From NCBI RefSeq assembly GCF_035582795.1, contig NC_134366.1, forward strand, positions 108,259,756 to 108,323,755: DNA of 64,000 bases, given 5' to 3'. Of the stretch, positions 1 to 12,700 are shown one piece after another (the first letter of the stretch is position 1; each line of letters begins with the position of its first letter). Below the pieces are notes generated by a model. That model did not search any database. It was given only the letters and a program-made list of their open reading frames with translations, and was not told where the DNA came from. Origin of the DNA: Mycteria americana (taxonomy: Eukaryota; Chordata; Aves; Ciconiiformes; Ciconiidae). The position numbers and the translations under genes were made by a program.

Positions 1-749
1 CCGTTTGATGTAACCTCCAGCCGAGCAGTTCCTGCAGAAGAACAGCTCTGACGGAGGTGTGCCGAGCCATCGGCACTTATGGCAATACCCGGAATAGTGA
101 CAGATGCCTCTCAAAACTGCGTTTGTAGAAAATGCATTTGTAGCCAGACAGTTTTCTCTGGCAGGGGATAAGTGATCCCTCCTACAAAGCAAAGGCACGG
201 TAAGGAAAGGAACTGGACGCACATTTAAAGAAAACGCTGCAGGTGCCTGCTGGAGTGATGTCTTACCAGGGCTTACTGACACAAAGGGGCAGAAGATGGG
301 ATCAGAGCTCTGTCCTCTTTCTAGCCAGACATAGGTGCTATATGGGAGCACGAGCCCTATGGCCACCCCCTCCCTCCCTCGTGGCCGTCATCATTTGGGA
401 GTCAATTACGATCCCTTCCTGGCGTGCAGAAGTACAGTGAGGGGCAGGTGGGCTCTCTGCTCTGCTCCGTATGTAGCTCGGCCTCTGGGACAACCCTGGT
501 CCAGCTCTCAATATCTAACTGAGATTGTGTAACCAGATACTGCAGGTCTTATTGTATTTATATAAAAGCTATTTTAATCAAAAGACTAGCCATTAAATTG
601 CCAGTGTTCTTAAGCATGCTTCACCAATTTTTCCACTTTTAAGACTCAAGTAGACAATTTTTTTAATGTTTTATAAATGATAAAAAATTCACATCAGATT
701 TTAACAGAATTAAGCATACTTATTCAACACACATGGGGCCTCTGAAAAA
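1..749. other. downstream flank of NR4A3, nothing recognised
   Basis: Mixed-composition DNA beyond the likely poly(A) region. The short open frames at 243-532 have no recognisable motifs. In mammals STX17 lies downstream of NR4A3, but I see no syntaxin exon here, so it would lie beyond the left edge. Confidence 0.4.
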
Positions 750-1484
750 AATGTTATTCAATTTAATAATTTTAATTTACATTGTATATGTACAAGAGCA
801 TTTCTTTCAACCCACAGGTTAACACCACAAAAAAAAAAGAAAGAAAAAAGAAAAAGAAAAAAACTACTGCGGTTAGCGGAGTGAAGAAACTCTTGAAACA
901 CTGTTGTCTGAAATAAAAGCAAGGCACTCTCCCTTAACACCTGATATATTCCTGAATTCTGCCTAGACAAAGGCATGTTCACACTGAGAGAGCTCTACGA
1001 AAAGTAGTAGATTTATTCTGCGTTAACTCTTTCTTTTACCACTGTGACCTGTCACTGGTTGCACTCTAGGATGAATCTGTGTATTGAAGTTGACATGAAG
1101 GACAATTCCACAGATGACGGGATTTGGGAGAGTATCACAGTTAAGACTAGCTATGGAAGACTGGAGGACACTGGCTACGTGAAATCTCACACGGGGCTCT
1201 GGACCTGCTACCTCCCACTCACATTCCACTTAATAAATAAACCTTGCTCAACAAAAAAGCAATTTGACTGTACTATGCTGATTCGCCTGAAAATTCTTTG
1301 TAAGGGCCCACTTGCAAGAAGCACCTGCAAGCCCTCATCTGGCTGGTGCTCAGCACCTGGCAGGATTTGTCCCTAGATAAAAGTCATTTCTCAAGGGACC
1401 TTGTGTCTTACACAAGGAGACAAAAGTAAACACACTTTTGGATTTTGCGTCTGTATGTTTTTGTATGCGCACATGTGTGTGAGT

Positions 1485-1519
1485 GTATATATATATATAT
1501 ACGTATATATATATATTTA
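1485..1519. repeat. (AT)n microsatellite
   Basis: Alternating TA run, TATATATATATATA then CGTATATATATATATT, preceded by GTGTGTGAGTG. It lies in the putative 3' UTR of NR4A3. Confidence 0.85.
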
Positions 1520-2225
1520 GTATATACAAAAGCAAATTCAGTCAAAATATATTTGTCTTGCTGGTCAGGCTTGTTACAGCAACCTACAAGAAACATTAGC
1601 TTCTCTGATATTTAATTATGCTATTATGTTTGCACATAAGCTTAAAAGTCAATACAAAAAGCAATACTTTTCCAAATATTATCTGCAGGTAAACCGGAAA
1701 TATTAACTATAGTGATTAGAAGTCTGTTTCCCTATTGACACTACTATAAATCTTGATATAAGAATAGTTTTTTCATAAAAGCACATCCAAACATAGTAAG
1801 TGATAAAATACCAGATTACTATTTGAAAACCATACAGTGACTCGATATCTGGGTTATCCTTTGCAGCAATTAGGCAATTCATTTGGCATCTGTTTGATTG
1901 TATAATTTAATTTCCATATAAACAGCATAGTTTAAAAAAAGACAAAAGCTAGAATGTTTAAAGCTAACAAAAGATACAGTGACATCAGGTTGACATTCAA
2001 AAATTTCCTTAGCAAAATGACCAACAAAATTTTGACTTAATACAGTGCATATAAAGTTTTTTAGAACTAAACTTTTTAAATATTATCTGAATTTAGCAAA
2101 ACATGAGCAAGATTTTAATATCAAAGTGCTAAACAGTACTGCCTTAGAAGTCACTGCAAATAAACTGTAAAATAACTCTGCTTGTGATTTGACAGATATT
2201 TTATATACAAATGGTTAATAAAAAG

Positions 2226-2300
2226 ACACGCGCACACACACACACGCACACAAATATAGGTATATACATATATATATATACACATTATATATATGTATAT
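2226..2300. repeat. compound (AC)n/(AT)n microsatellite
   Basis: ACACGCGCACACACACACAC passes into TATATACATATATATATAT. It also lies in the putative NR4A3 3' UTR and on the minus strand gives a GT-rich, AT-rich transcript segment. Confidence 0.85.
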
Positions 2301-3461
2301 AGTTTTCCAACTGGTGTATCTGAGTCAGTGTGAACACCCCATTTAGTTATCATGTGTAACAGGGCTCCCATGAGCTGGCAGTCATTGCAATAAATACAGG
2401 CAAAGCCATTACAATATACCATGCATACGAACATTTATACAAATAAAGACACTATGCAACAAATTATTTCATATTAATATGGCATCAACAGTATAAACAT
2501 ACAAAAAGGAGTACGAACACGGAATGTTTAAACGCAGCCCACTATATCCTTCCTAGCACTTACATTCATACTATTTTACAAGACTTGCTTGTTCTTGAAA
2601 ACCATCTTCTGTCTGTTTACTAACTAGTCGCTTATGTTAGAAGTCTAAAACTGAACTATCCCTGATGCTGACCCTGTATGCTCCAATCACTACTTACTCG
2701 GATGTCCTTAGCTAAGGAACAACTGAGCCACAATTGCTCCCGTGTCTTCCACATACATTTGTCAATAAGTCGCGCTACATGGAATCAAGTTTGGAAAACT
2801 CTGTCAGGTAAGTTAGTGCATGTGATTTTCTCACTTGATTTCTTCCGTTTGTTTTCATAGGAAAATAAATTAGTTAATAAACGAGACTTAGTAAGACAGC
2901 ACTTTAAAAAATTGCACTTGAACATGGGAGCTAACAGCCATTGTCATTTTGCTATATTTGATTTGTATGAAATGTTCAATTGAATGTACTTTGCTAAAAA
3001 AGTGAATTTTTGTTTAGATTGTGCTGATGTATGTGCCCTTGATGCAGGAAGTATGCTAAAGGTATCCTCACAAAACACATACTACCCTGGCAAACAACTA
3101 TTTGCTGTTCTTGTTTTCAAACACAGCTTCTACAACTTTATTCCTCATGTACCATGAGGTGTTAAACAACAGATTTAAAACAGTCATGTTAACCTTTTAC
3201 TGCTGCTGGGATAGCATTGTCCAAAAGTGCCATATTAGCCATTAAAAAACCCAAATCACACAAAAGAAAACAAAGAACACAACCCCAAACCAGTAAGCCA
3301 GTAAGTTTCAGGCCTCAGGTTGTAAGGACAAAGCGCCAGAAAAGACCTCATTTTAGACTCGGAGCTGCTTTTCTGTTAAGTGAGGGCAGAAACGTTAGCT
3401 GTAAGTCACGATCCGTTTGCCTGCTCTGGTGGGCATTTGCCTTGCAGGAGGGTGGTTTGAC

Positions 3462-3724
3462 TCAGAAGGGTAAGGTGTCCAGAAACAGCCTGTCGATAAT
3501 GGAAGGGGCTGGCACCAAATCTTCCAGTTTCAGGTAAAAGATGCGCTGCAGTCCCAGTGTGCAGAGAGAACGCAAGTCAGCCAGAACACCCAGTACCTTC
3601 GGCTCTGCAGACTCAAGCGGTTGTCCTTTGTTTTGGCAACTGAAAGTTAAGTGATCTTTCAAACTGCTTGTGATCTTGTTGCATAGCTCTTCCACTTTCT
3701 TTGGTTCTTTTAATCCATGTCGTT
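3462..3724 (-). CDS. NR4A3: NR4A3 last coding exon: LBD end, AF-2 and stop
   Basis: A 263-nt coding part encoding residues 523-609 and TGA (3464-3462). The acceptor is CGCTTTGCAG|AACGA. It encodes [20 protein letters not shown], then [20 protein letters not shown] and the AF-2/helix 12 end, [11 protein letters not shown]. Between LKDH and KGQP the bird protein reads LTFSCQN where human NR4A3, from memory, has only QS, so about five residues are gained in frame. The coding DNA there (TTAACTTTCAG) looks like a 3' splice site. Confidence 0.96.
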
Positions 3725-6700
3725 CTGCAAAGCGAGAGAAAAAACGCATCAGCATCCCTACCACAGACTGAGAGAACTCGTTTTCTGCCCTGTAACTCAA
3801 ATCCATACTCTGGTACTCAAAGCAAAAAATGCTTTGAAAGTATAAGACTTCTCAGAACAGTTGGGGTTATACGGTGTCAGTTAACCTTCCTGCCACACAA
3901 AATAAGGGACGGCAAGTGCCCTTTTCTCTTTAGCTGCTAAAACAGGCGGCAGAGATGCTCAATTATGATTGAAATTCTAGTACAAGGAGTCCAAGCATCC
4001 TCCATATCTCGCATAATTTTCATGATATGAGACAGAATTAATTGGGTGATTTTCCAGCAAAACTATCACAGGAGGTGTTTTGGAGATTTCCATGCTTCCC
4101 CACCAGTTGTGAATGCTCAATAACTATGGCAACCATTATTTATTCAGTGAATTCAAGTGGCGATCGATATCCTTAGCCAGCTCCATCAGCGCCGGGCCTA
4201 GAATTCCACCAGGAATTTGCAGACACTCTTATAGGAAACTAAAGGCACCTGACCACCCTTTGTTATTTTGATCAGCTGCTGCTTTTTAGTTTATTCATCT
4301 TTAAAAGGTCTAAGATAAAAGAAGCCTGGAAGTTAACTATTTTGCTTTGAGTGAGCAATGCCTAAAGTGAGAAGGCAGCTGTGTTATCCATCACCAAAAC
4401 CTCAGCATTCTTAAAAGGAAGGGGAGCTGGGTTTGTCCCTCTTCAGACAGCCTTTTAAAATGCTACAACCATGTTAAATGCATCCACAGTTCTTTCAGCA
4501 TAAGTAGAATGAATCAAATTTGTGATTCATTAAAAGCAGGCTCTTCACTGGTACACAGGGAAAGATAATTTTGTGCTGTTGGCTATCAAGATTTAGTAGA
4601 TAAATTCATATAACATTTCAGAGCAAATAATTTTGTGATGCTTTGATTTGTCTTCTTCTTTGAAATTCACAGGTAAGTAAGAACTTGCTTAATAGCAAAG
4701 TCATAATCATTTACACATGAAATAGAATTATACCGCATGGGACAGTCTAAGAAAATGCAGGTTAAATTAGTTTTAACCAACTAGACATATAAAAACCGCG
4801 ATGGCAGCGGACGAGGAGTAATTCTGGCAGTTCTCATGTGTAATGCATTTGAAGTCATCTGCCTTCCCTGGCCCTCTCCCCCACCCCTGGCACCATGTGC
4901 CATATCGTGCCCGTTGCCCCGACGTCTTGTTCCTCTGCTCCAGGAGGAGCGGGCAATAGAAACTTTCTCTGTCCGTCCCCTAACGAACAGTGAAAAGAGT
5001 ACAGTTTTCTTTACTTCCAGAAGCAGGTGTGATGTCTGCGCAAGGCGCAGTGGTGCTTTGCCCAGGCATGTGTATATAAATTCCTCGCTGCCTCCCCTTA
5101 CCGCCTGTTTTGGCTAGATGTTCTTGACAAACCAATAAAACAGATGGGATTCAATGAAGGCAGTCAGAAATGTAGAGGTCTGATTTTCCACTGATATTCA
5201 CCCATTTACACTTTTTTCAACTTTATTTACTTAGGCAGAGCTAGCTCCTGAAGAACACTAGTTTGGGATCAGAATCAGAGATGTGCAGACGTGTACATCT
5301 CTGGCCAGAAGCTACCGTGTTCTAGCATTTAAGTACCATCAATCTGCCCTGTTGCTTCAGAGCAACACTCAACCAAGCAGTAACATCTGCTTCAGACATC
5401 TTTTTCACCTTGCAGGAATTAAAAACCCTAGGTATTCTAAGTGCCTTGTTTACATTAAAACATGAGGAGTCAATGAATATTTAAAGCCTTTCCAGTAAAT
5501 GGTGTATAGTGTAATTATGTAAGCCTTAACTATACAGGTCACTGAGAGTAAATACTTAGGCAGATTCTGCCATTAAAAATCTTGGCGGATAAATATTTTA
5601 TACAGATTTGAAAAGCTGTAGGGCTTTTTTTTTACCACTACCCTACTGAGAGAATCTGCAGGACATTAAATTAATCTTGCAGTCTTTGAAGAGTTCCCAT
5701 CTTTTAATCTGTTTCAAGGTTGTTTCCTGGCTGTGTAAGTGAAGATATCTTTATAGATCTAGGGAGCTGAAATACTAGAATGGGTCCAAAACCTGACTAC
5801 GAATTAGCAGAGCACATTTTTAAACCAATGCAGCAGAGTATGGAAAATTATCTCTGGCTCTGGAGCACACAGCAACGTTGTTAACATTTCCAGCCAGAGC
5901 TAAACAGTCTTTGTCTCACACTGACAAGTTCAGAAGGTTTCATGAACAAATCCTGTCTTTGGTGGCTAGCCATGAAACATACTGATACAAAACACAATAC
6001 GTGCAAAGATTATAATATTAGTAGCCTTACTTTAAATAACAAAATCATGAAAATTCAGAATTAAGACATACTCCATCCTTAAGCCGCCCTCTGGTGCTAC
6101 AATATTAAAGGCATCTCCGATAAACCAGGCTGTCCTCTCCTGCATGGATTGCCATACAATGGCCTTTGCTACTTGCAAATCTCTACAAAGGTAATTCTTC
6201 ACGACTGGAGCTGCCTCACTGGAGAAGGGGTTTTCAGTCTCCAATCCCTAAGGCATCCCTTGTGGACCCGTAGAAAGTCAAAGCCACCTATGTGGAAGCC
6301 CTTCCACTAGTAAAGGGCACTGCATGCACTGGCACTGCCATCGCAGTCTCTGGTGTTAGCATCCAACTAGTTTCTGGGAAATGTACTAGCTTAAGACCTT
6401 AGGTAGACCTGAGGAGTCTTGGGCCTAATTTACTCAAAGATTTAAATGTAATAGTTAGGGTTCAACTAGCAGGAAACACATTTTCTTGCCTTTTCCACAC
6501 GACCAGTCTCATTTGGGCAAAGACAGACCCACAGTCTTTCTCACTCAACCTAAAGGGAGCAGCACGAGGCACCTGTGGTAAGTGCGTGCGCTGGCGCTGA
6601 AGCTGATGGCCTCTAATCATTCACCGTCTTCCACAAGATGTTCTTATCCACACAGGAATGATAACGCCAAGATTTATCCCAAGAAGGACAGCTAGTCAAA

Positions 6701-9700
6701 ACCAATAGATTTTCTCTAACTGATTGAGGAGGTGTGTAAATATTATTGTATTCAGACTTTCTTATAATGACAATTAAAAAGGCACCAGGTAAAGTGAATA
6801 TAGGATTTCTCAGCCTTGTGTTTTAGGATACCATTGATTTTTGCAAGAAAAATGGTGATTTATGGCAAAGATGCTCTCCATAAGCCTGTCAAAATGATTC
6901 ATCAGAAGTCTTGCCTCTAAAGCTCTGTAAACTTAGCAGCTCATCCTGGCAAACTGAATGCAGCAAGTTTTTTACACCTTTCTCCTTTTCCCAGGAATCT
7001 CAATGCAATTCCGTGCTATAATTACGCTGATCAGCAAAAGCTTGATAGGAAGAAAGTAAAAGAGCAGGAAAACCTGTCACCAGCTGTGCTAGTCCTTCTT
7101 TCCCTAATCTCTGACATGGGGTAGATTATGCCAGGGTTAGGCAGACTGAGCGCTACCTTTATGAGAAACACCCCTCAAAGAGTGTAAGTATTTCAAAGAC
7201 CTTGAGTATCTCAAAGACCCTTGTGCTCCGCGCTCTGTGTCAGGGTGGGTCAGTTTTAGCCTTAATTCATTCTGAGGTGTCGGTCCAATCAGAAAGGCAA
7301 CAGATTTACGCTGCAGACTTAAAATAGGCATTTTGATTGTCTCGGTTTCAATGTAGTTATCTGATTTTCTCTTCCCCCTTCACAATCCTCTTCCCCTTCT
7401 ATAACTCAAATAAACACGAGGCTCAGTTGCCGACAGCTTTCTGCTTGGCTTGTGCACACTGTTGCACAGCAAGATTGCAACTCAGCAGATCCAAAAGTCT
7501 CCTTTCCTGTTGCAGTCTGGCCCATATTCATCCTGCCTAACTCTCAGGCACTTCACAAGGGTGCCCAAGCTAGGAGCGCAGACTTCTCGAGCTCCTCCTA
7601 CCATCAGTGGAAGAATGAGCATTTTTAGAAGATGTTTTAGGTGGAAGAAACGTCTTCTGGAGGTGGCCTGTATTCTCCATCAGTTGTGCAAGGTACCTAA
7701 AGTCAGATGAGCTGAATGACCACACAGGACATCACAGTTTGCTCCCTTCTTTAAGAAAACCACAACGTAGCACAAAAGCCACTGGTTGCTGGAGGAAAGA
7801 GTTTTTACCTCAGCAAGAGGGTGGGAGGGGAGAAGGAGGAGTGAGTACTTCACTTTGATGCTGACAGTATTTCCCTCAGCAAAGCGGCAGGGGGAAGGCA
7901 GACAATGCAATCTGGAGGTTTTTTTTTTTATAACTGGCTCTCCTACACTCCTCCAGTCTGCCACCTGCTCTTATGTAGACCCAGCACACGAAGCACCCAC
8001 TCCGGAGGATCCTGGCAACAGGACTGAAGGATATCTGCTGCTGAAGAGTAGGTGAGCCTCCCTTCTGTAGGGAAGTTGGACAAATTCACGTTCAGAAGGG
8101 AACTGCAGCAGCCAGACCCTTTTTAGCCAGACCCAACTCCTTACTATTTCTTGGTATGACTGATGGTGCTAAAAATTGTGTTTGTAAACTGGAACAGAAA
8201 GCCCAACAGCAGGAAGACAAACACAAATTCATAATTAATTGAAACCTCACAATATTCTTCAATGTTCTGGTGCCAGCCTAACAAAGCATTAAGAGTGTGA
8301 ATAAGCCCAATATATACAGTGGCTCTGGGCTGGTCTGTAACACACTTAAAATAAAACATATGCCGAAAGAGCTTGGCTGAATGAGGGCTAGAATGCTCTG
8401 TACTCAGCAGCATCCCACTGAGAGTGTCAAGTGGGCAAAACAATAATATTTTGATGTGGATAGAGAAAGGAAGAGGCAGAGAGGAAAAGAGAATCAACAA
8501 GAGAGAGAGAGAAAAAACACACTAGCAGTTTTAGAGCAGGCAGAAATTTGAGGCTAAATTAGAGTGTGCCCTTGAGATGATCTGCATCGGAGTCTCAACC
8601 TTTATATTTTGACACTGTTAGAAAAACTGTAAAGCAGAGCATTATAAATGGTAATTTGGGAAGTTAAAGAAGCATTTTCAAGGATAGGCTGAGCTAATAT
8701 CTGGTCTACTCTGCAAAGCTTCATCATCAACACTATCCAGTCCAGCATGGGGTGGTTGTGCAGGAACACTTGTGATCCATGCAACACACTAAACTGATAG
8801 AAATCGTCCATGTGGAACTAAGGACAGAACTTGTCCCGGGATGACCGGCATTTTCTTTCCATGTTGGCACTCTTCTTCAGCTCATTAGATCCTACATCCC
8901 AACAGAATAAGTGATCCAAAGATAAAGAACAGGACAGAACTCATTTCTTGCTTTCATGGGGATGTGGGCTGTGTGTCCTGTGTTGTTTCCTAACTACTTT
9001 CCTCTGGCTGATGCTCAGAGTGCTGCTGATCTGCTCTGGAGGAAGTTGTGTCCAGCCCTTCTTAACCAACTGAAGAAGTAAAAAAAGAGAAGAGAGACAG
9101 AGAGAGGAAGATCCTAAAGGAGTACCCTAAAGAAAAAAGATGTGCTTGGGCATTGCAGAGTTTTAAGTTAACTGTTTGCAAGCCACCCACAATAAACCAG
9201 ATGTCACTTCTTTCATTCTGAGTGCTCTTTCAAGCTCATGTCCTATCTGAAAGGACTTGAAAATTCAGCAGCAATCTGATATGATGCTTTTCCCTCTAGG
9301 CAACATACTGCAAATTCCCAGGAAACATAAACAGAAAAAACACAAATATATGGACTTTCCAATGGATTATACAATGCAAAATATTACAAAATCTTTTCCT
9401 GTTTATTTTATGTTGTGCATACTCAAAGTTTCACTCAAAGCAAGCAATGAATTAGTGAGTATTGTGATACTCACTCAGTCTCCCGTTGTCCTCTTCAAAA
9501 TTACTAAACAGAACAAATGGTCATATATGCCTATAACCATGCATCCTTGCTGTGACCTGCAGCTGTGGTTGAGATAGGACGTGGAGCTTTGCAACTCCAA
9601 ACAAGTCAGCAGGGTTAGTTAAAGGGCACTGGAACTACTGGAGCTGTTAACTGTGGAGCGGATTTGACACCCCAAAATGAGAGAACAGCCTTCAGTATCT

Positions 9701-12700
9701 TGGGACACTGGGAACAGTGGAATGTCTTTTAGCCTCCAACACTAATTTTTACATTTATTCCCCCTTCCTTCGCTGGGAGAGAGATATTAGTTCTCCCTGT
9801 CACTCTTGCAGAACAGAGAGAGAATATGTGAAACAGAGAAGCGACTTCTCTTAATTTTCTCCTTCAGCAATACTGCCAACGACTAGTATACAAGAGGGTT
9901 TGTTTTTAAGAGCACGTCTTTGTTTGGGCTATGGAGAGCACTCATGAAATCAAGACGAACAAACAGGTCAGTATTCCCAGGAGCGTTTTTCTTTACCCAG
10001 AGAGACAATTCTTGAATTTGGAGCTACCTAAGATGCTGTACAGTATTAAAACAAGCTATGACATTTATACAACACCGGGTTGTTGTCTTTTTTTTTCTTT
10101 GGTTGAACCATCAAGTCATGAAAAGTCGACTAATGCAAAATAAGAACTGGAGCAATTTGTGTAATAATGAAGAAAATTTTGCTCAAGCCGGCATTTCGGT
10201 TTTTCAGTGTTGCTAATAAAAGCAAACAACTAGATTCACAAAACAGAGCTTTCCTGCTCTTTCCTGTCTTGCAGCCCAATGACATGGATATCCATCTGGG
10301 ACATGGGAGGTTCATGGTCAGATTCCCTTCCTGTTGGAATCAGACCAGAGACTGGGCCTCGGGTGTCCCTCTGAGCACCAGCTTGTCCCCAAATCCATAC
10401 ACAACAGCCATTCTGCAGCCCATGAAATATGTCAAATGGCCTCAACACAAAAGACAGTGATACCCAATAGTCGGATATCCTATGTTCCTGGAAAAGGTCA
10501 CTCTCTCTTGCTCTGACTCACAAAAAGGGCTTGACCCAGGGTTTGCTAACTACCCATTGCCTCCAACAGTCCATTACAGGAGAGAAGAGTACCTTCTCCA
10601 GAGATAAAGAATGGCACCTAAACCACCCACCTAAATCTAAGCCAAGCCTCAAAACAATGCTTAAAAATGTTCAACAGATTTCAGATTTCCGGAAGTTATC
10701 TTTATTATTTTTTCTCTTTTGGTGGGATGTCCTGGTTTCAGCTGGGATAGAGTTAATTTTCTTCCTAGTAGCTGGTATAGCGCTGTGGTTTGGATTTAGG
10801 ATGAGAATAATGTCGATAACACACTGATGGTTTAGTTGTTGTTAAGCAGTGCTTACACTGGTCAAGGACTTTTCAGCTTCCCATGCTCTGCCGGGCGCAC
10901 AAGAAGCTGGGAGGGGGCACAGCCAGGACAGCTGACCCCAACTGGCCAAAGAGCTGTTCCATACCATATGGTGCCATGCTCAGTATAGAAACTGGGGGGA
11001 GCTGGCTGGGGAGGAGCGATTGCTGCTCGGGGACAGGCTGGGCATCGGTCAGCGGGTGGTGAGCAATTGCATTGTGCATCACTCATTTTGTACATTCTTC
11101 TATCATTATTATTATTATTTTCTCTTCCTCTGCTGTCCTATTAAACTGTCTTTATCTCAACCCACAGGTTTTACTTGTATTTTTCTGATTCTCTCCCCCA
11201 TCTCACCGGGGGGCGGAGGGTGACTGAGCGGCTGTGTGGTGCTTAGTTGCCAGCTGGGGTTAAACCGTGACATGGGACTAACTGAGAACCAGCATATGGC
11301 TTGTCAGACTCAAACTGCAGGGAGAAGACAAGAAGCCATTTGTCATGGCATGCAATACCAGAGGCAAATCTCAAGGCTTTCCCGAATATAAAATTTCAAT
11401 ATACTATCACTGAGAAAGTCTGAAAAGAACCCTGCCCACCAGCATTTTGTGCTGTAGTGCTCTCTTAGCCATAATTACCTGATTTCCTCTTTCAGGTTTT
11501 TTTTAATATCGTTCATCATTATACAATACCATCCATTTTCAGGTGACCAAATTTCTGGCTGAGTCCCTAAGGTAGCTAGCTGCCCTTGGAGATCTGAAAC
11601 CTGTGAATATAAATCACTAGACACAGGAGCTTCGGTCTAATTTAGATCGCATGAAAGTATACTCTGTCCTTAAGAGCGAATGGGCAGAGATATATTGGCT
11701 TCATGAAATAAAAGAATAAGCAGAAAACTACATTAATTTTAAGCACCACCTCATACAGGAGAGAAAATCAAGAAAAGCTTGACAAATAGAAAAAACCTTA
11801 AAGCTTTTATGGACAGAAAAGCTCTCCTCTTAAAGGCAACAGTTACTTCCATTTGTTTAGAAACTTTGGGAAGACCAGCACAATATAGCCAACTCCTGAA
11901 AGGGTCGTTATCAAGGAAAGGAAGAAATGTGGGGCGTTATCAACTAAAAGCTATTTCTATTCAATATCTTAGGGCGACCTGAGCCAGCCACTGGACAGCT
12001 TTGACTCTTTATGTACGGGCAAGCAAACAGTGTCTAACTGAACAAAGAATTATCATGTTAAAACAGGGCATGGGTTTGTAAGGAGAAAAACTTTTCTTCC
12101 TACACAGTAGCTTTTTCTACATTCACTTAGACAGCTTGCTGGGGATCCTGTTCATCGACTGCACCCTCTCAGTCACCAGGAAGATAATCAAGAACAAGCT
12201 ATCTGTGTCTATCCAGAAAAGACATATCTAATATATAGTAAATAATCTAAATCAATGATATGTGCTAGATATATGTGAACATATATGCCTGTATGTAAAT
12301 ACATATGGAGAGAGACAGCACATGTCCTTGATTTATAGATCCCTAAAGGCATACACATACGTTATATACATCTTATATGTATATAGGTATGTATATACAT
12401 AAATATATATGTATTTATAATACATACAATACCTATATGTAAGTACGCATGAACACGTCAGTGGATGTTTATATATAAGAGTAAAAAAATAAATTGGGCA
12501 TGTTCTTTCTCACTTTAACATATCACTCATTTTGAAAATTTTTCATACAGAACAAAGCAACTCCAATGAGTTATTCGGGACTTAAGCGTTTTATCAAAGA
12601 AACTAGAATCTGGACCTTAATGTACCCTTTCCAACTACAGGAAAAAATGAACAGAAATTAACTAAAAACCTGAAAACCTTTTTCTTAAGAAGCAGAGAGT

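Larger units (their letters stand above)
750..3461 (-). other. NR4A3: putative NR4A3 3' UTR, AT-rich
   Basis: An AT-rich stretch directly after the stop codon with no credible reading frame. Several minus-strand ATTTA pentamers occur, as expected for the unstable mRNA of an immediate-early gene. Possible poly(A) signals on the minus strand are AATAAA at 3142-3137 and 1017-1012, and ATTAAA at 776-771 and 767-762. I favour a long UTR because NR4A3 transcripts are known to have one. The exact end is not determinable here, and use of the early signal would give a UTR of only about 330 nt. Confidence 0.45.

Noticed and set aside
3137-3142. Minus-strand AATAAA about 320 nt after the NR4A3 stop as the sole poly(A) signal
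   Set aside because: Possible as an early site, but NR4A3 mRNAs have long 3' UTRs and further signals lie downstream, so I did not call it a terminator.
10728-11272. Possible complete provirus around the LTR
   Set aside because: The 5-bp duplication brackets a single LTR, with no internal gag, pol or env sequence, so it is a solo LTR.
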